Assembly: GCA_017534885.1 (NCBI GenBank)
Contig: JAFXVR010000051.1
Location: 1-64,000 of the forward strand
Direction of reading: 5' to 3'
Length of the DNA stretch: 64,000 nt
Source of the DNA: Clostridia bacterium
GTDB taxonomy: Bacteria > Bacillota > Clostridia > Christensenellales > Aristaeellaceae
In this document: in pieces, positions 23,504-31,624 of the stretch
Position numbering within the stretch: position 1 is the stretch's first letter
Layout of the letters: every line of letters begins with the position of its first letter
The notes under the pieces: generated by a model
Seen by the model: the letters and a program-made list of their open reading frames with translations, nothing else
Databases searched by the model: none
Told to the model about the DNA's origin: nothing
Position numbers and translations under genes: made by a program

Positions 23504-23949
23504 CAGGCCATCGTGAACTGCAGTGCGAGGTTCATCCTTTCGGCACACTGAGCCCGCTGCGCTTTGTGGTGATCTGCTCCTTCTTTGAGGGGCAGATGCT
23601 GCTGAGCTATCACAGCGGCCATCAGTCCTGGGAAACCCAGGGCGGCCATATCGAGGCGGGAGAGACCCCCGAAGAGGCCGCGCGCCGTGAGCTGTACGAG
23701 GAGAGCGGTGTGGCTGACGCTGAAATCATCCCCGTGTGCGACTACTTTGCCTATGATTCGGAGGGCTCGTCCAACGGGCGTGTGTACGCCGCCCGCATCC
23801 GCAGGGTCGGCCAGCTGCCGTCCAGCGAGATGAGCCGCGTGCAGCTGTTTGACGCCTTTCCGGATCAGCTGACCTATCCCTCGGTCACCCCTGTCCTGTT
23901 CCGGGAAGCCCGGAAACTGCTGTTCGCCGATGCAAGCCAAGGGAGGTGA
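23500..23949 (+). CDS. Nudix hydrolase
   Basis: The 149-residue protein has a complete Nudix box, GGHIEAGETPEEAARRELYEESG within about residues 47-69 (key residues G, E, REL, EE, G), which binds the metal for pyrophosphohydrolysis. It starts at GTG 23500, overlapping the preceding stop. It is probably a housecleaning or nucleotide-diphosphate hydrolase; the substrate is not evident. Confidence 0.88.
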   Translation: MTGHRELQCEVHPFGTLSPLRFVVICSFFEGQMLLSYHSGHQSWETQGGHIEAGETPEEAARRELYEESGVADAEIIPVCDYFAYDSEGSSNGRVYAARIRRVGQLPSSEMSRVQLFDAFPDQLTYPSVTPVLFREARKLLFADASQGR

Positions 23950-23958
23950 AGGCAAGCC

Positions 23959-24468
23959 ATGGCCGAATCCTTTCTGACCCTGATGGCCGACCTGGATGAG
24001 AGCGCCCAGGCCCGCCTGTCCGGCTGGTACAGCGCCCTGCGGGAAGCGGGCTTTGACGGGGTGCAGACCCACGGCCTGCCCTTCCACATCAGCCTGGGCA
24101 TGTTCCCCCTGGACCGGGAGCGGCAAGCCATAGAGACGATGGAAAAAGCCGCAGCAGCCTTCCAGCCGGTGCCGGTGCACCTGAGCCACATCGGCCTCTT
24201 CGCCGGCGGCAAGGTGCTCTTCTGCGCGCCTGAAAGGAACCCCGGGCTGGACGCGCTCCACGAGGCCTGCGATCCCTTCCCCCATCCCGACCGCCCCTGG
24301 ACGCCCCACGTCACCCTGCTGATGGACGAGCCCGGCACAGTCTGCGCCGCCCTGCCTGTGCTGCTGGAGCGCTTCCAGCCCTTTGTGGCCGGCGTCACCC
24401 GACTGCACCTGTGCGCCTTCTGGCCGACCCGGGAGATCGCGGCGGCTGAACTGGCGGGAAAAAGATGA
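23959..24468 (+). CDS. 2'-5' RNA ligase-like 2H phosphoesterase
   Basis: The 169-residue protein has the two H-x-S/T-x motifs of the 2H family, HISLGM (about residue 42) and HVTLLM (about residue 115), spaced as in LigT/YjcG-like proteins. Such enzymes act on 2',3'-cyclic phosphates or related ends. It is the last gene of the group starting at 20481. A strong hairpin follows. Confidence 0.85.
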   Translation: MAESFLTLMADLDESAQARLSGWYSALREAGFDGVQTHGLPFHISLGMFPLDRERQAIETMEKAAAAFQPVPVHLSHIGLFAGGKVLFCAPERNPGLDALHEACDPFPHPDRPWTPHVTLLMDEPGTVCAALPVLLERFQPFVAGVTRLHLCAFWPTREIAAAELAGKR

Positions 24469-24478
24469 GAAGATCAGA

Positions 24479-24526
24479 AATACGAACAGGGAAGCGGACT
24501 GTCGGGTTCGCTTCCCTGTTTGTATT
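24479..24526 (+). terminator. Strong hairpin ending the 20.5-24.5 kb gene group
   Basis: AATACGAACAGGGAAGCG (24479-24496) pairs with CGCTTCCCTGTTTGTATT (24509-24526), 17 of 18 positions matching. It starts 10 bp after the stop. The T-run is short, so it is a terminator by position and strength of stem. Confidence 0.65.
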
Positions 24527-24574
24527 GGGCGGGTGAACATGGGCGGGAAAGGGACGTTTGTTATCCAAACTGAT

Positions 24575-24694
24575 GATTCGGATGTCAAAAGGCCGCTTTC
24601 ATGAACTGAGCCACGACTGGTTGTGGAAGACAGCGGAAATCACCACAACCAGTCGTGGCTCCAAGGTTGAAAGCGCCCTTTTGTCACCCTTACC
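24575..24694 (-). mobile_element. 120-bp palindromic MITE, copy 2
   Basis: This is the element in inverse orientation (GATTCGGATGTC to CACCCTTACC), subtype B, one base different from copies 4 and 6. Flanking direct repeat AACTGAT at 24568-24574 and 24695-24701, extended to nine bases (AACTGATGA) by matching neighbouring bases. It lies between two convergent genes. Confidence 0.88.
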
Positions 24695-24719
24695 AACTGA
24701 TGAATATGGATAAAGAATA

Positions 24720-26855
24720 TCAGTATTCCCCCAGACTCTTCACATTCGCTTCCTCGGCGATGGGGCGAACCTGGTCGAGGCACTGCATGAAGGCGGCCAC
24801 CACGGCGGGATCGAAGTGGGTGCCGCTCTCCTCCTGGATGATGCCCACGGCCTTCTCGAAGGGGAAACCCTCCTTGTAGCTGCGGCGGGCCACCAGGGCG
24901 TCGAACACGTCCGCCACCGCCATCACCCGGGCGGACAGGGGGATCTCGCTGCCCTTCAAGCCCTTGGGATAGCCCTTGCCGTCCCAGCGCTCGTGGTGGT
25001 ACTCGGTCAGGTTGCAGGCCTCCTTCAGGTAGCCGGCGGCGTCTCCGGCCACCACGTCCTTCACCCGCTCCAGGATATGGCCGCCGATGACCGTGTGCTT
25101 CTTCATCTGGCTGAACTCTTCCTCGGTCAGCCGCCCCGGCTTGTTCAGCACCGCGTCCGGAATCTGGATCTTGCCCACGTCGTGCAGCGGCGCGCTGCTG
25201 GTCACCTCGCTGATGTATTCATCCGTCAGCTCGTCCGGATGCAGACCCATCTCCCGCATTTTCTCCATGATGATGTGGGCGTAGGTGGCGGTGTTGCGCA
25301 CATGGTTGCCGGTGCACTTGTCCCGGCTCTCCACCACGTCGGCCAGCACGAGAATCAGGCCGTTCTGCAGCCGGGAGATCTGCTCGTTCTTCTGCTGCAC
25401 GTCCTGAATGTAGCGCACGGTCTCGTCGGTGGTGGCCTCCAAGGCGCGGTACAGGTTCTCGATCTCGTCGCCGGTGGAGATGCCCAGGGAGCGGATGCGC
25501 TCGAGGGTCTCCTGCCGGGCGCTGGCGCTGCCGTAGGCGAAATCATCCGCAGCGTCCGCCATGGCGTTGATAGGCTGCACGATATTGTTTTCGGCCAGGT
25601 GCGCGCCTACCGCCAGCAGCAGGAGCAGGAAGGCGAGGAAGAGGGAAATGACCTTCGTCAGGAAGACGATCCCGCTGCGGATGAGCTCGGTCATGGAGAT
25701 GTCCACGCCCACATAGCAGGCGCAGGCTCCCGTGGCGTCCCGCACGGGCATATAGACGGAGAGCAGCCAGCCGTAGGTCTCGTTGGAGACCACCGGCTCG
25801 ATCTCCTCGCCCCGCAGCAGGGCTGGCAGATGCTGCCGGAACGCCTCGTCAAAGGGGATGATCTCCCCGGGCGCGCTGCCCTCGGTGTCCGGGGTGTCCG
25901 GGTCGAAGACCACATGGCAGCCGTCCTCTGAGATGCGGTAGACGTAGACGTACTGGATATCCTCCGCGCTGGCGGCGATGTCGGCCAGCCGGCTCTCGAT
26001 CATCAGGTAGTCCGTGGCGTTTTCGCCCTCGGTCAGGTATTCGTCCACCCGGTTGGGATCAAAGCAGGAGGCCGCTGTCCGCGCCACGCCCTGGGCCATC
26101 CGGCTCTCCTTCTGAATCATCGAATCCCTGTACAGGGTCAGGCTGATGGCGGTGATGACGCCGGTCACCAGCACCGCGGTGGCCGTGATGAGCAGCATGA
26201 CCTTCACCCGCAGCCGCAGGCCCCTGTGGAGGCCCTTCGGGCGGGCCTGGGCCGGAAGCGCGTCCCCGTCGAGGCGCAGCCTGGCCTGAAGGGATTCGGG
26301 AATGAGCCGCAGCGCCAGGACAGCGATGAGCACGGTGATGGACTTGTCCAGCAGGTCGATGAGCAGATCCGCCGCCAGCTGGGCGATAAAGGCCAGAGTC
26401 AGGCCTCGGCTGAGGAAGAAGGCGGTGAGTCCGGCGGAGATGCCCTCGCCGGTGTTCTCCCCGTAAAGGAACCAGGTGAGCACCGAGCCCATGCCGCCGC
26501 CGATCAGGGCCAGCAGGGCGATGACACCCAGCAGGTGGGGCAGACGCCTGAACCAGCCCCGCCCGCTGCACCAGGCCGCGCAGATGGCCAGCAGGACGTT
26601 GATGGAGCTGTAAAAGACCGTGGCGCTGTCGCTCAGGTCGTTGATCAGGTTGGTGACCAGGCCTACCGCGATGCCCGGGACAGTGCCCCCCAGCACCGCC
26701 GCCAGCACCGTGCCGATGCTGTCCAGGAACAGCGGCAGCGACAGGGAGGCGGCCAGGCGCGCTCCGGCGAGGTTGATCAGGATGCCCGCGGCGCAGACCC
26801 CGAGGCTCACAAAAAACCTCCGGCGCTTGTCCGCCCTGACCTGCTCGCTCGCCAT
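24720..26855 (-). CDS. Membrane HD-GYP cyclic-di-GMP phosphodiesterase
   Basis: The 711-residue protein has an N-terminal integral membrane region with about six to seven helices (residues about 15-205), then a helix (about 225-245), an extracellular sensor-like segment (about 250-400), a further helix, a HAMP-like and coiled-coil linker, and an HD-GYP domain in about the last 200 residues. HD-GYP motifs are NHVRNTATYAH, APLHDVGKIQIPD, HTVIGGHILE, YHHERWDGKGYP and ARVMAVADVFDAL, all intact, so it should hydrolyse c-di-GMP. The start ATG (26853-26855 complement) has a GGGAGG site 8 bp upstream. A longer in-frame extension lacks one. Confidence 0.9.
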   Translation of the reverse strand: MASEQVRADKRRRFFVSLGVCAAGILINLAGARLAASLSLPLFLDSIGTVLAAVLGGTVPGIAVGLVTNLINDLSDSATVFYSSINVLLAICAAWCSGRGWFRRLPHLLGVIALLALIGGGMGSVLTWFLYGENTGEGISAGLTAFFLSRGLTLAFIAQLAADLLIDLLDKSITVLIAVLALRLIPESLQARLRLDGDALPAQARPKGLHRGLRLRVKVMLLITATAVLVTGVITAISLTLYRDSMIQKESRMAQGVARTAASCFDPNRVDEYLTEGENATDYLMIESRLADIAASAEDIQYVYVYRISEDGCHVVFDPDTPDTEGSAPGEIIPFDEAFRQHLPALLRGEEIEPVVSNETYGWLLSVYMPVRDATGACACYVGVDISMTELIRSGIVFLTKVISLFLAFLLLLLAVGAHLAENNIVQPINAMADAADDFAYGSASARQETLERIRSLGISTGDEIENLYRALEATTDETVRYIQDVQQKNEQISRLQNGLILVLADVVESRDKCTGNHVRNTATYAHIIMEKMREMGLHPDELTDEYISEVTSSAPLHDVGKIQIPDAVLNKPGRLTEEEFSQMKKHTVIGGHILERVKDVVAGDAAGYLKEACNLTEYHHERWDGKGYPKGLKGSEIPLSARVMAVADVFDALVARRSYKEGFPFEKAVGIIQEESGTHFDPAVVAAFMQCLDQVRPIAEEANVKSLGEY

Positions 26856-26892
26856 TGCCCATCCCTCCCGCGCATGGTTTTGAACCAGTTGC

Positions 26893-26921
26893 ATCATAGC
26901 ACGATTTCCAGATGGAGGCAA
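26893..26921 (-). promoter_or_regulatory. Promoter of the HD-GYP gene
   Basis: On the minus strand TTGCCT (26916-26921) and TATGAT (26893-26898) are separated by 17 bp, about 40 bp before the start codon. The rest of the gap to 27135 contains no gene that I can support and becomes markedly A+T-rich from about 27040. Confidence 0.5.
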
Positions 26922-27135
26922 GAGCGGAAACGCCTTCCGCCCCGGCGCAGGCCGCAATTGTCTTCCCCGCAGCCCTCCCGTCGCAGGCCAAAACAGCGGC
27001 AGCATCCATGCCTCCAGGCCTACACTTCGCCCGCCTGCAGCCCTTCAAATATCAAAAAAGTGGTAACGAAACCGCAAAATTCTGTAAAAACTTCGGAAAA
27101 AATGGTAAATTCCTCTCGAAATTCGCCATGAAAAA

Positions 27136-27164
27136 TTGACAAAATGGAAATATGGTGGCATAAT
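27136..27164 (+). promoter_or_regulatory. Promoter of the UlaG-like metallohydrolase gene
   Basis: TTGACA (27136-27141) and CATAAT (27159-27164) are separated by 17 bp, in an A+T-rich stretch. A GGGAAAGGAGGTT ribosome binding site precedes the ATG at 27214. Confidence 0.68.
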
Positions 27165-27213
27165 AGCGCTGAACCTGACGGAAACTCCAGCGGGCGGGAA
27201 AGGAGGTTGAGCC

Positions 27214-28059
27214 ATGTCCCAGTCCTATGAACTCACTTATTATATGCATTCCGGCTTCAGCCTGGCCTGCGACGACATTCTGCTCGTCTTTGACTACTGG
27301 CTGGGCGAGTTCGGCGAGCTGCCGGTGGACAGGCGCATCACACCCATCTGGCTGCGGCAGTTCCGGGCTGTGTACGTCTTCATCAGCCATTCCCACCCGG
27401 ATCACCTGGACCCGGAGGTCTACGCCTGGCAGGACGCGGGCATCCCGATCCAGTACATCGTGTCCTATGAGCTGCCCGCTTCCTTCGGCGGCCGCCGTGT
27501 CTCCCCGGGGGATGAATTCACCCTGGAGGAAGGGCTGACGGTCAAGGTTTTCGATTCCACCGACCTGGGCGTGTCCTTCCTGACCGAGGTGCGGGGCCTG
27601 CGCTTCTTCCACGCGGGCGACCTGAACTTCTGGCACTGGCGGGAGGAGAGCACCGCCGCTGAAATCGACGAGGCCGAGGCGGCCTTCCACACCGCCTGCG
27701 AGCCCCTGACTCAGGAGAAGCAGATCGACCTGGCCTGCTTCCCGGTGGACCCCCGGCAGGGCCAGCTCTTCGACGTGGGCGCGGTGTACTTCCTGATGAC
27801 AGTGAAGCCCCGGGTGCTCCTGCCCATGCACTTCTGGGAGCGGGCCGAGATCGCCCTTGAGTTCGCCCGCCGCAACCGCTCCCGCCAGAGCGAGGTCATC
27901 GCCCTGACCCAGCCCGGCGAGCGCGTCCTCATCGACATGGAGGACGACGGCTTCCTGAACCTGGCCATCCCCGAAATGCGCACCGCCGCCCCCACCCGCC
28001 GCGCCCAGGAAGGCGCCGATCCCTTCGCCGGCTCCGACCTGCCGGTGGATCTGGGGTGA
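27214..28059 (+). CDS. UlaG-like metallo-beta-lactamase-fold hydrolase
   Basis: The 281-residue protein has FISHSHPDHLDP (metal site H-x-H-x-D-H intact), FFHAGDLNFWHW and LLPMHFWER, the pattern of L-ascorbate-6-phosphate-lactonase-like (UlaG-like, Lactamase_B_3) proteins. It is a single-gene unit with its own promoter. The C-terminal 30 residues are low-complexity and probably disordered. The substrate is unknown. Confidence 0.83.
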   Translation: MSQSYELTYYMHSGFSLACDDILLVFDYWLGEFGELPVDRRITPIWLRQFRAVYVFISHSHPDHLDPEVYAWQDAGIPIQYIVSYELPASFGGRRVSPGDEFTLEEGLTVKVFDSTDLGVSFLTEVRGLRFFHAGDLNFWHWREESTAAEIDEAEAAFHTACEPLTQEKQIDLACFPVDPRQGQLFDVGAVYFLMTVKPRVLLPMHFWERAEIALEFARRNRSRQSEVIALTQPGERVLIDMEDDGFLNLAIPEMRTAAPTRRAQEGADPFAGSDLPVDLG

Positions 28060-28086
28060 AAGACGATCCGGCGATACGAAACTCAT

Positions 28087-28206
28087 GTTGAGGGTGACAA
28101 AAGGGCGCTTCCGACCTTAGAGCCACGACTGGTTGTGGAAATTTCCGCTGCCTTCCACAACCAGTCGTGGCTTGGTTCAGGAAAGCGCCCTTTTGACATC
28201 CGAATC
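28087..28206 (+). mobile_element. 120-bp palindromic MITE, copy 3
   Basis: Subtype A, with the left end diverged (GTTGAGGG instead of GGTAAGGG). Flanking direct repeat AACTCAT at 28080-28086 and 28207-28213. The centre differs from the other copies (GAAATTTCCGCTGCC). It lies between the UlaG-like gene and the convergent stomatin gene. Confidence 0.85.
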
Positions 28207-28307
28207 AACTCATGCAGGAAAGACAAACAATACAGGCATGGCACCGAGCGACCGGTGGACAGTTCTCACTTGATATTCTTCAGTTTTCAGTATGCGTTAT
28301 TCATCAT

Positions 28308-28341
28308 ATAGCCCGTCCCCGGGATTTTGGGGACGGGCTAT
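28308..28341. terminator. Bidirectional hairpin between convergent genes
   Basis: ATAGCCCGTCCCC (28308-28320) pairs perfectly with GGGGACGGGCTAT (28329-28341) around an 8-base loop. It lies 5 bp past the stop of the stomatin-like gene on the minus strand. Tails are not T-rich. Confidence 0.6.
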
Positions 28342-28346
28342 GATAT

Positions 28347-29315
28347 TCAATCCTTGCTCTCCACCCGGAGGGTCTCTGTGACTCCGGCAGCCAGGCCTGC
28401 CAGACCCTGGATCTCACTGGGAATGATGATCTTGGTCGCCTGCCCCTTGGCTGCCGCCTCAAACGCCTCCATCGCCCGGAGGCGCAGCACCGCGTCAGAA
28501 GGCGCAGCCTCGTTCAGATACCTGAGGCCGTCAGCGGTTGCCCGCTGAATCTTCCGGATGGCTTCCGCCTCGCCCTCGGCTTCCAGCACCTGAGATTCCC
28601 GGCGCGCTGTCGCCCGGAGGATTGCGGCCTCTTTTTCAGCGGTGGCCTTCAGGATCGCGGATTCCTTTTCACCCTCAGCCTGAAGGATCGCTGCCTTTTT
28701 CTCACCCTCTGCCCGCAGAATGTTTTCCCGGCGCTCGCGCTCCGCTTTCATCTGCCGCTCCATGGAGTCCTTCACATCCTGGGGCGGGTCGATGTTCTGC
28801 AGCTCCACCCGCGTCACCCGGATGCCCCAGGGATCGGTGGCCTCGTCCAGCACATAGCGCATCTTTGAGTTGATCACATCCCGGCTGGTCAGGCACTGAT
28901 CCAGCTCCAGCTCGCCGATGATGTTGCGCAGGGTGGTGTTGGTCAGCATTTCCAGCGCCAGCTCCGGATTCTCGATGCCGTACACATACTGTTTCGGATC
29001 GGTAATCTGCATATAGACCACCGCGTCGATGTGCATGGTGACGTTGTCCTTTGTGATGACCGGCTGGGGCGGGTAGTCAAAGACTTTCTCCTTCAGGGAG
29101 ATGCGCTTGTAGATGGTATCCACGAAGGGCGCCTTCATGTGCATGCCCACCTGCCAGGTGGTCTTGTAAACACCCAGCCGCGTGATCACCCAGGCTTCCG
29201 CCTGCGGCACGATGCGGATGTTGCGCAGCAGCAGAACCAGCAGGATCAGCAGACCCAGCACGATCAGCAGGGGAGCCATGATTTCCGATTCCAGGATGTT
29301 TCCGTTCACGTCCAT
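28347..29315 (-). CDS. Stomatin/SPFH-domain membrane protein (QmcA-like)
   Basis: The 322-residue protein has one N-terminal membrane helix (about residues 13-31), an SPFH domain with VITRLGVYKTTWQVGMH and RNIIGELELDQCLTSRD, then an Ala/Glu-rich coiled coil with repeated AEGEKK-AAILQ, AEGEKESAILK and AEKEAAILR units, and a hydrophobic tail. SPFH proteins form membrane-associated cages or microdomains and are usually paired with an NfeD protein, whose gene lies 31 bp upstream here. This pair may stabilise membrane proteins under envelope stress. Confidence 0.92.
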   Translation of the reverse strand: MDVNGNILESEIMAPLLIVLGLLILLVLLLRNIRIVPQAEAWVITRLGVYKTTWQVGMHMKAPFVDTIYKRISLKEKVFDYPPQPVITKDNVTMHIDAVVYMQITDPKQYVYGIENPELALEMLTNTTLRNIIGELELDQCLTSRDVINSKMRYVLDEATDPWGIRVTRVELQNIDPPQDVKDSMERQMKAERERRENILRAEGEKKAAILQAEGEKESAILKATAEKEAAILRATARRESQVLEAEGEAEAIRKIQRATADGLRYLNEAAPSDAVLRLRAMEAFEAAAKGQATKIIIPSEIQGLAGLAAGVTETLRVESKD

Positions 29316-29346
29316 TCCTCCTTCATTCCGGTTGTTCCGACTGTAT

Positions 29347-29799
29347 TCAGCGCTGTGATTCCCCGGCGCGGTTTGGTGTGACCATCAGCTTTGCGCCCTG
29401 GATTCCACAGGCCCGCACGATGGTATCCACGGCGATGACCGAGCCGTCCTCTGAGCGGGCTGTCCAGACCTGGCCGGCGATCTTCACCTGTCCCTCGCCC
29501 TTGAGCTCATCGATTTCACGGATCACCACGCCTTCCTTCCCGATCACCGCGTCGGCGTTCGTCGCGGTTTTTTTCGCGTTCACATACCGCAGCGCCAGAG
29601 GACGCAGCAGGAGCACGAAGAGAAGCGAGGACAGCGCAAAGGCAATGATCTGTACAATCAGGGAAGCGCCGCTCAGGCTGCACACAAAAGCGATCAGCGC
29701 ACCGAAGGCAAACCAGAGACAGATGAGGCCGGGCCCAAGGCCCTCCACCACCAGCAGAATGACAAAGAGCGCGAGCCAGATATACTTCAGCAAAGACAT
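29347..29799 (-). CDS. NfeD-like membrane protein
   Basis: The 150-residue protein has three or four hydrophobic segments in residues 5-72 and a C-terminal OB-fold part (IGKEGVVIREIDELKGEGQVKIAGQVWTA, in which the G-x-V-x-I-x-G-x-x-W-x-A pattern is typical). This is the short NfeD type that partners SPFH proteins. It begins 18 bp after the MATE gene and may be part of the same transcript. Confidence 0.88.
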   Translation of the reverse strand: MSLLKYIWLALFVILLVVEGLGPGLICLWFAFGALIAFVCSLSGASLIVQIIAFALSSLLFVLLLRPLALRYVNAKKTATNADAVIGKEGVVIREIDELKGEGQVKIAGQVWTARSEDGSVIAVDTIVRACGIQGAKLMVTPNRAGESQR

Positions 29800-29817
29800 C
29801 CCTTCCTTTCTGTATTG

Positions 29818-31167
29818 TCACCGTATCTTTTTCATCATTCCCGGATACTTCCACGCGAAGATGGCCGTGCACAGCAGGGCGGCGGTCGCGTCGGCGATGG
29901 ACTCGGCCAGGTAGACGCCGGTGACGCCCATCAGACGGCGCAGGAGCAGCACCAGGGGGATCAGCAGGATCAGCTTGCGCAGCACGGCGATGAACAGGCT
30001 GATCTTAGGCTGGCTCAGGGCCACAAACATGGTCTGGCAGGCCCGCTGCAGGCCGAAGATCAGCATGCCGGACAGGAACCAGGGGGTACAGGCTTCCACC
30101 GTGTCGATCAGCTCTGTGCTGTCGGTGAACAGGCCGGCCATCACCCGGGGGAAGCAGAGCATGGCCAGCGTCATCAGCAGGTTGTAGCCCACCATCACCG
30201 CCGCGATGACCCTGAAGGCCGCGTGCACCCGCTCCGCATCGCCCCGGCCGTAGTTGTAGCTCACCACCGGCGCGGCCCCCTGGTTGAAGCCGTTCAGCGG
30301 CACGCCGATGAGCTGCATGCCGCTCTGCATCACCGCTAAGGCGCTGACGTAGATCGGGCCGTAGGCCGCTAAGGAGGAGTTGAGGGTGAAGCCCACCAGG
30401 CTCTCGGTGGTGCTCATCACAAAGGGGGAAAGCCCCAGGGCCAGCATGGGCCCCAGCACAGCCCAGTCCGGGCGGAGGCGCTTCCGGCGCAGGCGCAGGC
30501 TGGCCTTGCGCGACAGGAGAAAGCCCAGCACCACCGCGCAGCCCGCCGCCTGGGCGATGACCGTCGCCATGGCCGCGCCCCGCACCCCCAGGCCGAAGGT
30601 GAACATCAGCAGGGGATCGAGGGCAAGGTTCGTCAGGGCGCTGAGGGTCACCGCCGCCATCGAAATCTTCGGCTGGCCCTGGCAGTTGACGAAGGGGGTC
30701 AGCCCCAGCATCAGCATCACAAAGAGGGTGCCGGGCAGGTAGGCGGTGAGGTATTCGAGGGCATAGGGCATCAGCGTATCGTCTGCCCCGGCCAGGCGCA
30801 GCAGGGGGCGCGCCAGCAAAGTGAGCGCCAGGGTCAGCGTCAGGGCTAAGGCGGTCAGCAGGGTGAAGCCGCTGCCCAGGCACTTCTCCGCCCGCTCCCG
30901 GTCGCCCCGGCCCAGGGCAATGGCCGCCACCGGCCCGCCGCCCCCGCCCACCAGGCCGGAGAAGGCGGAGACGATCAGCAGCACGGAGCCGCACACCCCC
31001 ACCCCGGCCAGGGCTTCCGCGCCGATGCCCGGCAGGTGTCCGATGAAGATCCGATCCACGATCCCGTAGAGCAGGTTGACCAGCTGCGCCGCCACCACCG
31101 GCAGGGACATGCGGATGATCAGCGGCAGCATGGGCGCCTTCGCCATCTGCTCTTCCCGGCCCGCCAT
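29818..31167 (-). CDS. MATE-family efflux transporter
   Basis: The 449-residue protein has twelve predicted helices and MATE features: PVVAAQLVNLLYGIVDRIFIGHLPG at the start (shown only in part as LYGIVDRIFIG), NCQGQPKISM, and PVVSYNYGRGD. MATE proteins export cationic compounds using H+ or Na+ gradients. The ATG at 31165-31167 (complement) is preceded by GGAGGAGGAG. An earlier in-frame start would overlap the upstream gene. Confidence 0.9.
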   Translation of the reverse strand: MAGREEQMAKAPMLPLIIRMSLPVVAAQLVNLLYGIVDRIFIGHLPGIGAEALAGVGVCGSVLLIVSAFSGLVGGGGGPVAAIALGRGDRERAEKCLGSGFTLLTALALTLTLALTLLARPLLRLAGADDTLMPYALEYLTAYLPGTLFVMLMLGLTPFVNCQGQPKISMAAVTLSALTNLALDPLLMFTFGLGVRGAAMATVIAQAAGCAVVLGFLLSRKASLRLRRKRLRPDWAVLGPMLALGLSPFVMSTTESLVGFTLNSSLAAYGPIYVSALAVMQSGMQLIGVPLNGFNQGAAPVVSYNYGRGDAERVHAAFRVIAAVMVGYNLLMTLAMLCFPRVMAGLFTDSTELIDTVEACTPWFLSGMLIFGLQRACQTMFVALSQPKISLFIAVLRKLILLIPLVLLLRRLMGVTGVYLAESIADATAALLCTAIFAWKYPGMMKKIR

Positions 31168-31180
31168 GACTCCTCCTCCT

Positions 31181-31408
31181 TCAGTCCGCCCAGTCCCCGG
31201 CCTCTTCCCGCTCAGTCCCGGCCTCATCCCTTGCCTCATCCTTCGGCTGCATGGCCTTCAGCGTGTCCTCAAAGCCCCGCAGCGCCGCAAAGGGCATGAA
31301 AATCTTCGCCCGGTCTGCCCGGGCCATGGGCGGATGCTTCCGGGAGAAATCGTCCCCCTCGTGCACCGGCCGCTCTTTGCTGCGGATGTCCTCATAGGTA
31401 TCAGGCAT
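31181..31408 (-). CDS. Small conserved protein (YolD-neighbour-like)
   Basis: The 75-residue protein has the pattern RADRAKIFMPFAALRGF, recalled from small proteins that in Firmicutes often lie beside Y-family DNA polymerase or YolD genes. There is a GGGAGGT site before its ATG and its own promoter upstream. The C-terminal part is acidic. No polymerase gene lies near in this window, so its role here is unknown. It is 13 bp upstream of the MATE gene. Confidence 0.68.
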   Translation of the reverse strand: MPDTYEDIRSKERPVHEGDDFSRKHPPMARADRAKIFMPFAALRGFEDTLKAMQPKDEARDEAGTEREEAGDWAD

Positions 31409-31470
31409 GTTACCTCCCGCGGACGCATGGTTGAAGCATATTCTGCGGCTGATGTCCGCCGCTGCCCCTG

Positions 31471-31499
31471 ATTATAACGCAAAGCCCGCCCCGCCGCAA
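31471..31499 (-). promoter_or_regulatory. Promoter of the small protein-MATE-NfeD-SPFH group
   Basis: On the minus strand TTGCGG (31494-31499) and TATAAT (31471-31476) have a 17-bp spacer. It is back to back with the promoter of the sugar ABC operon. Confidence 0.55.
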
Positions 31500-31540
31500 C
31501 CGGAAAAGCGCGCTTCGGGCCGGCGGCGTCCGTCCGCGTC

Positions 31541-31569
31541 TTGACAAACCAGCCTCATTCTTGTTATAC
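31541..31569 (+). promoter_or_regulatory. Promoter of the sugar ABC operon
   Basis: TTGACA (31541-31546) and TTATAC (31564-31569) are separated by 17 bp. The short leader contains a GC-rich inverted repeat (GGCCCCCGAGGGGGGTC) before the AAGGAGG site of the binding-protein gene. Confidence 0.68.
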
Positions 31570-31624
31570 TGTGCGCGTAAGGCGGCCCCCGAGGGGGGTC
31601 AAAATTCAACAAGGAGGCTTTCAC

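Noticed and set aside
24575..24694. Conserved protein coded by the repeated element (frames with HDWLWKTAEI)
   Set aside because: The frame has no consistent start and its codons change freely between copies, while the hairpin is kept. It is open by chance.
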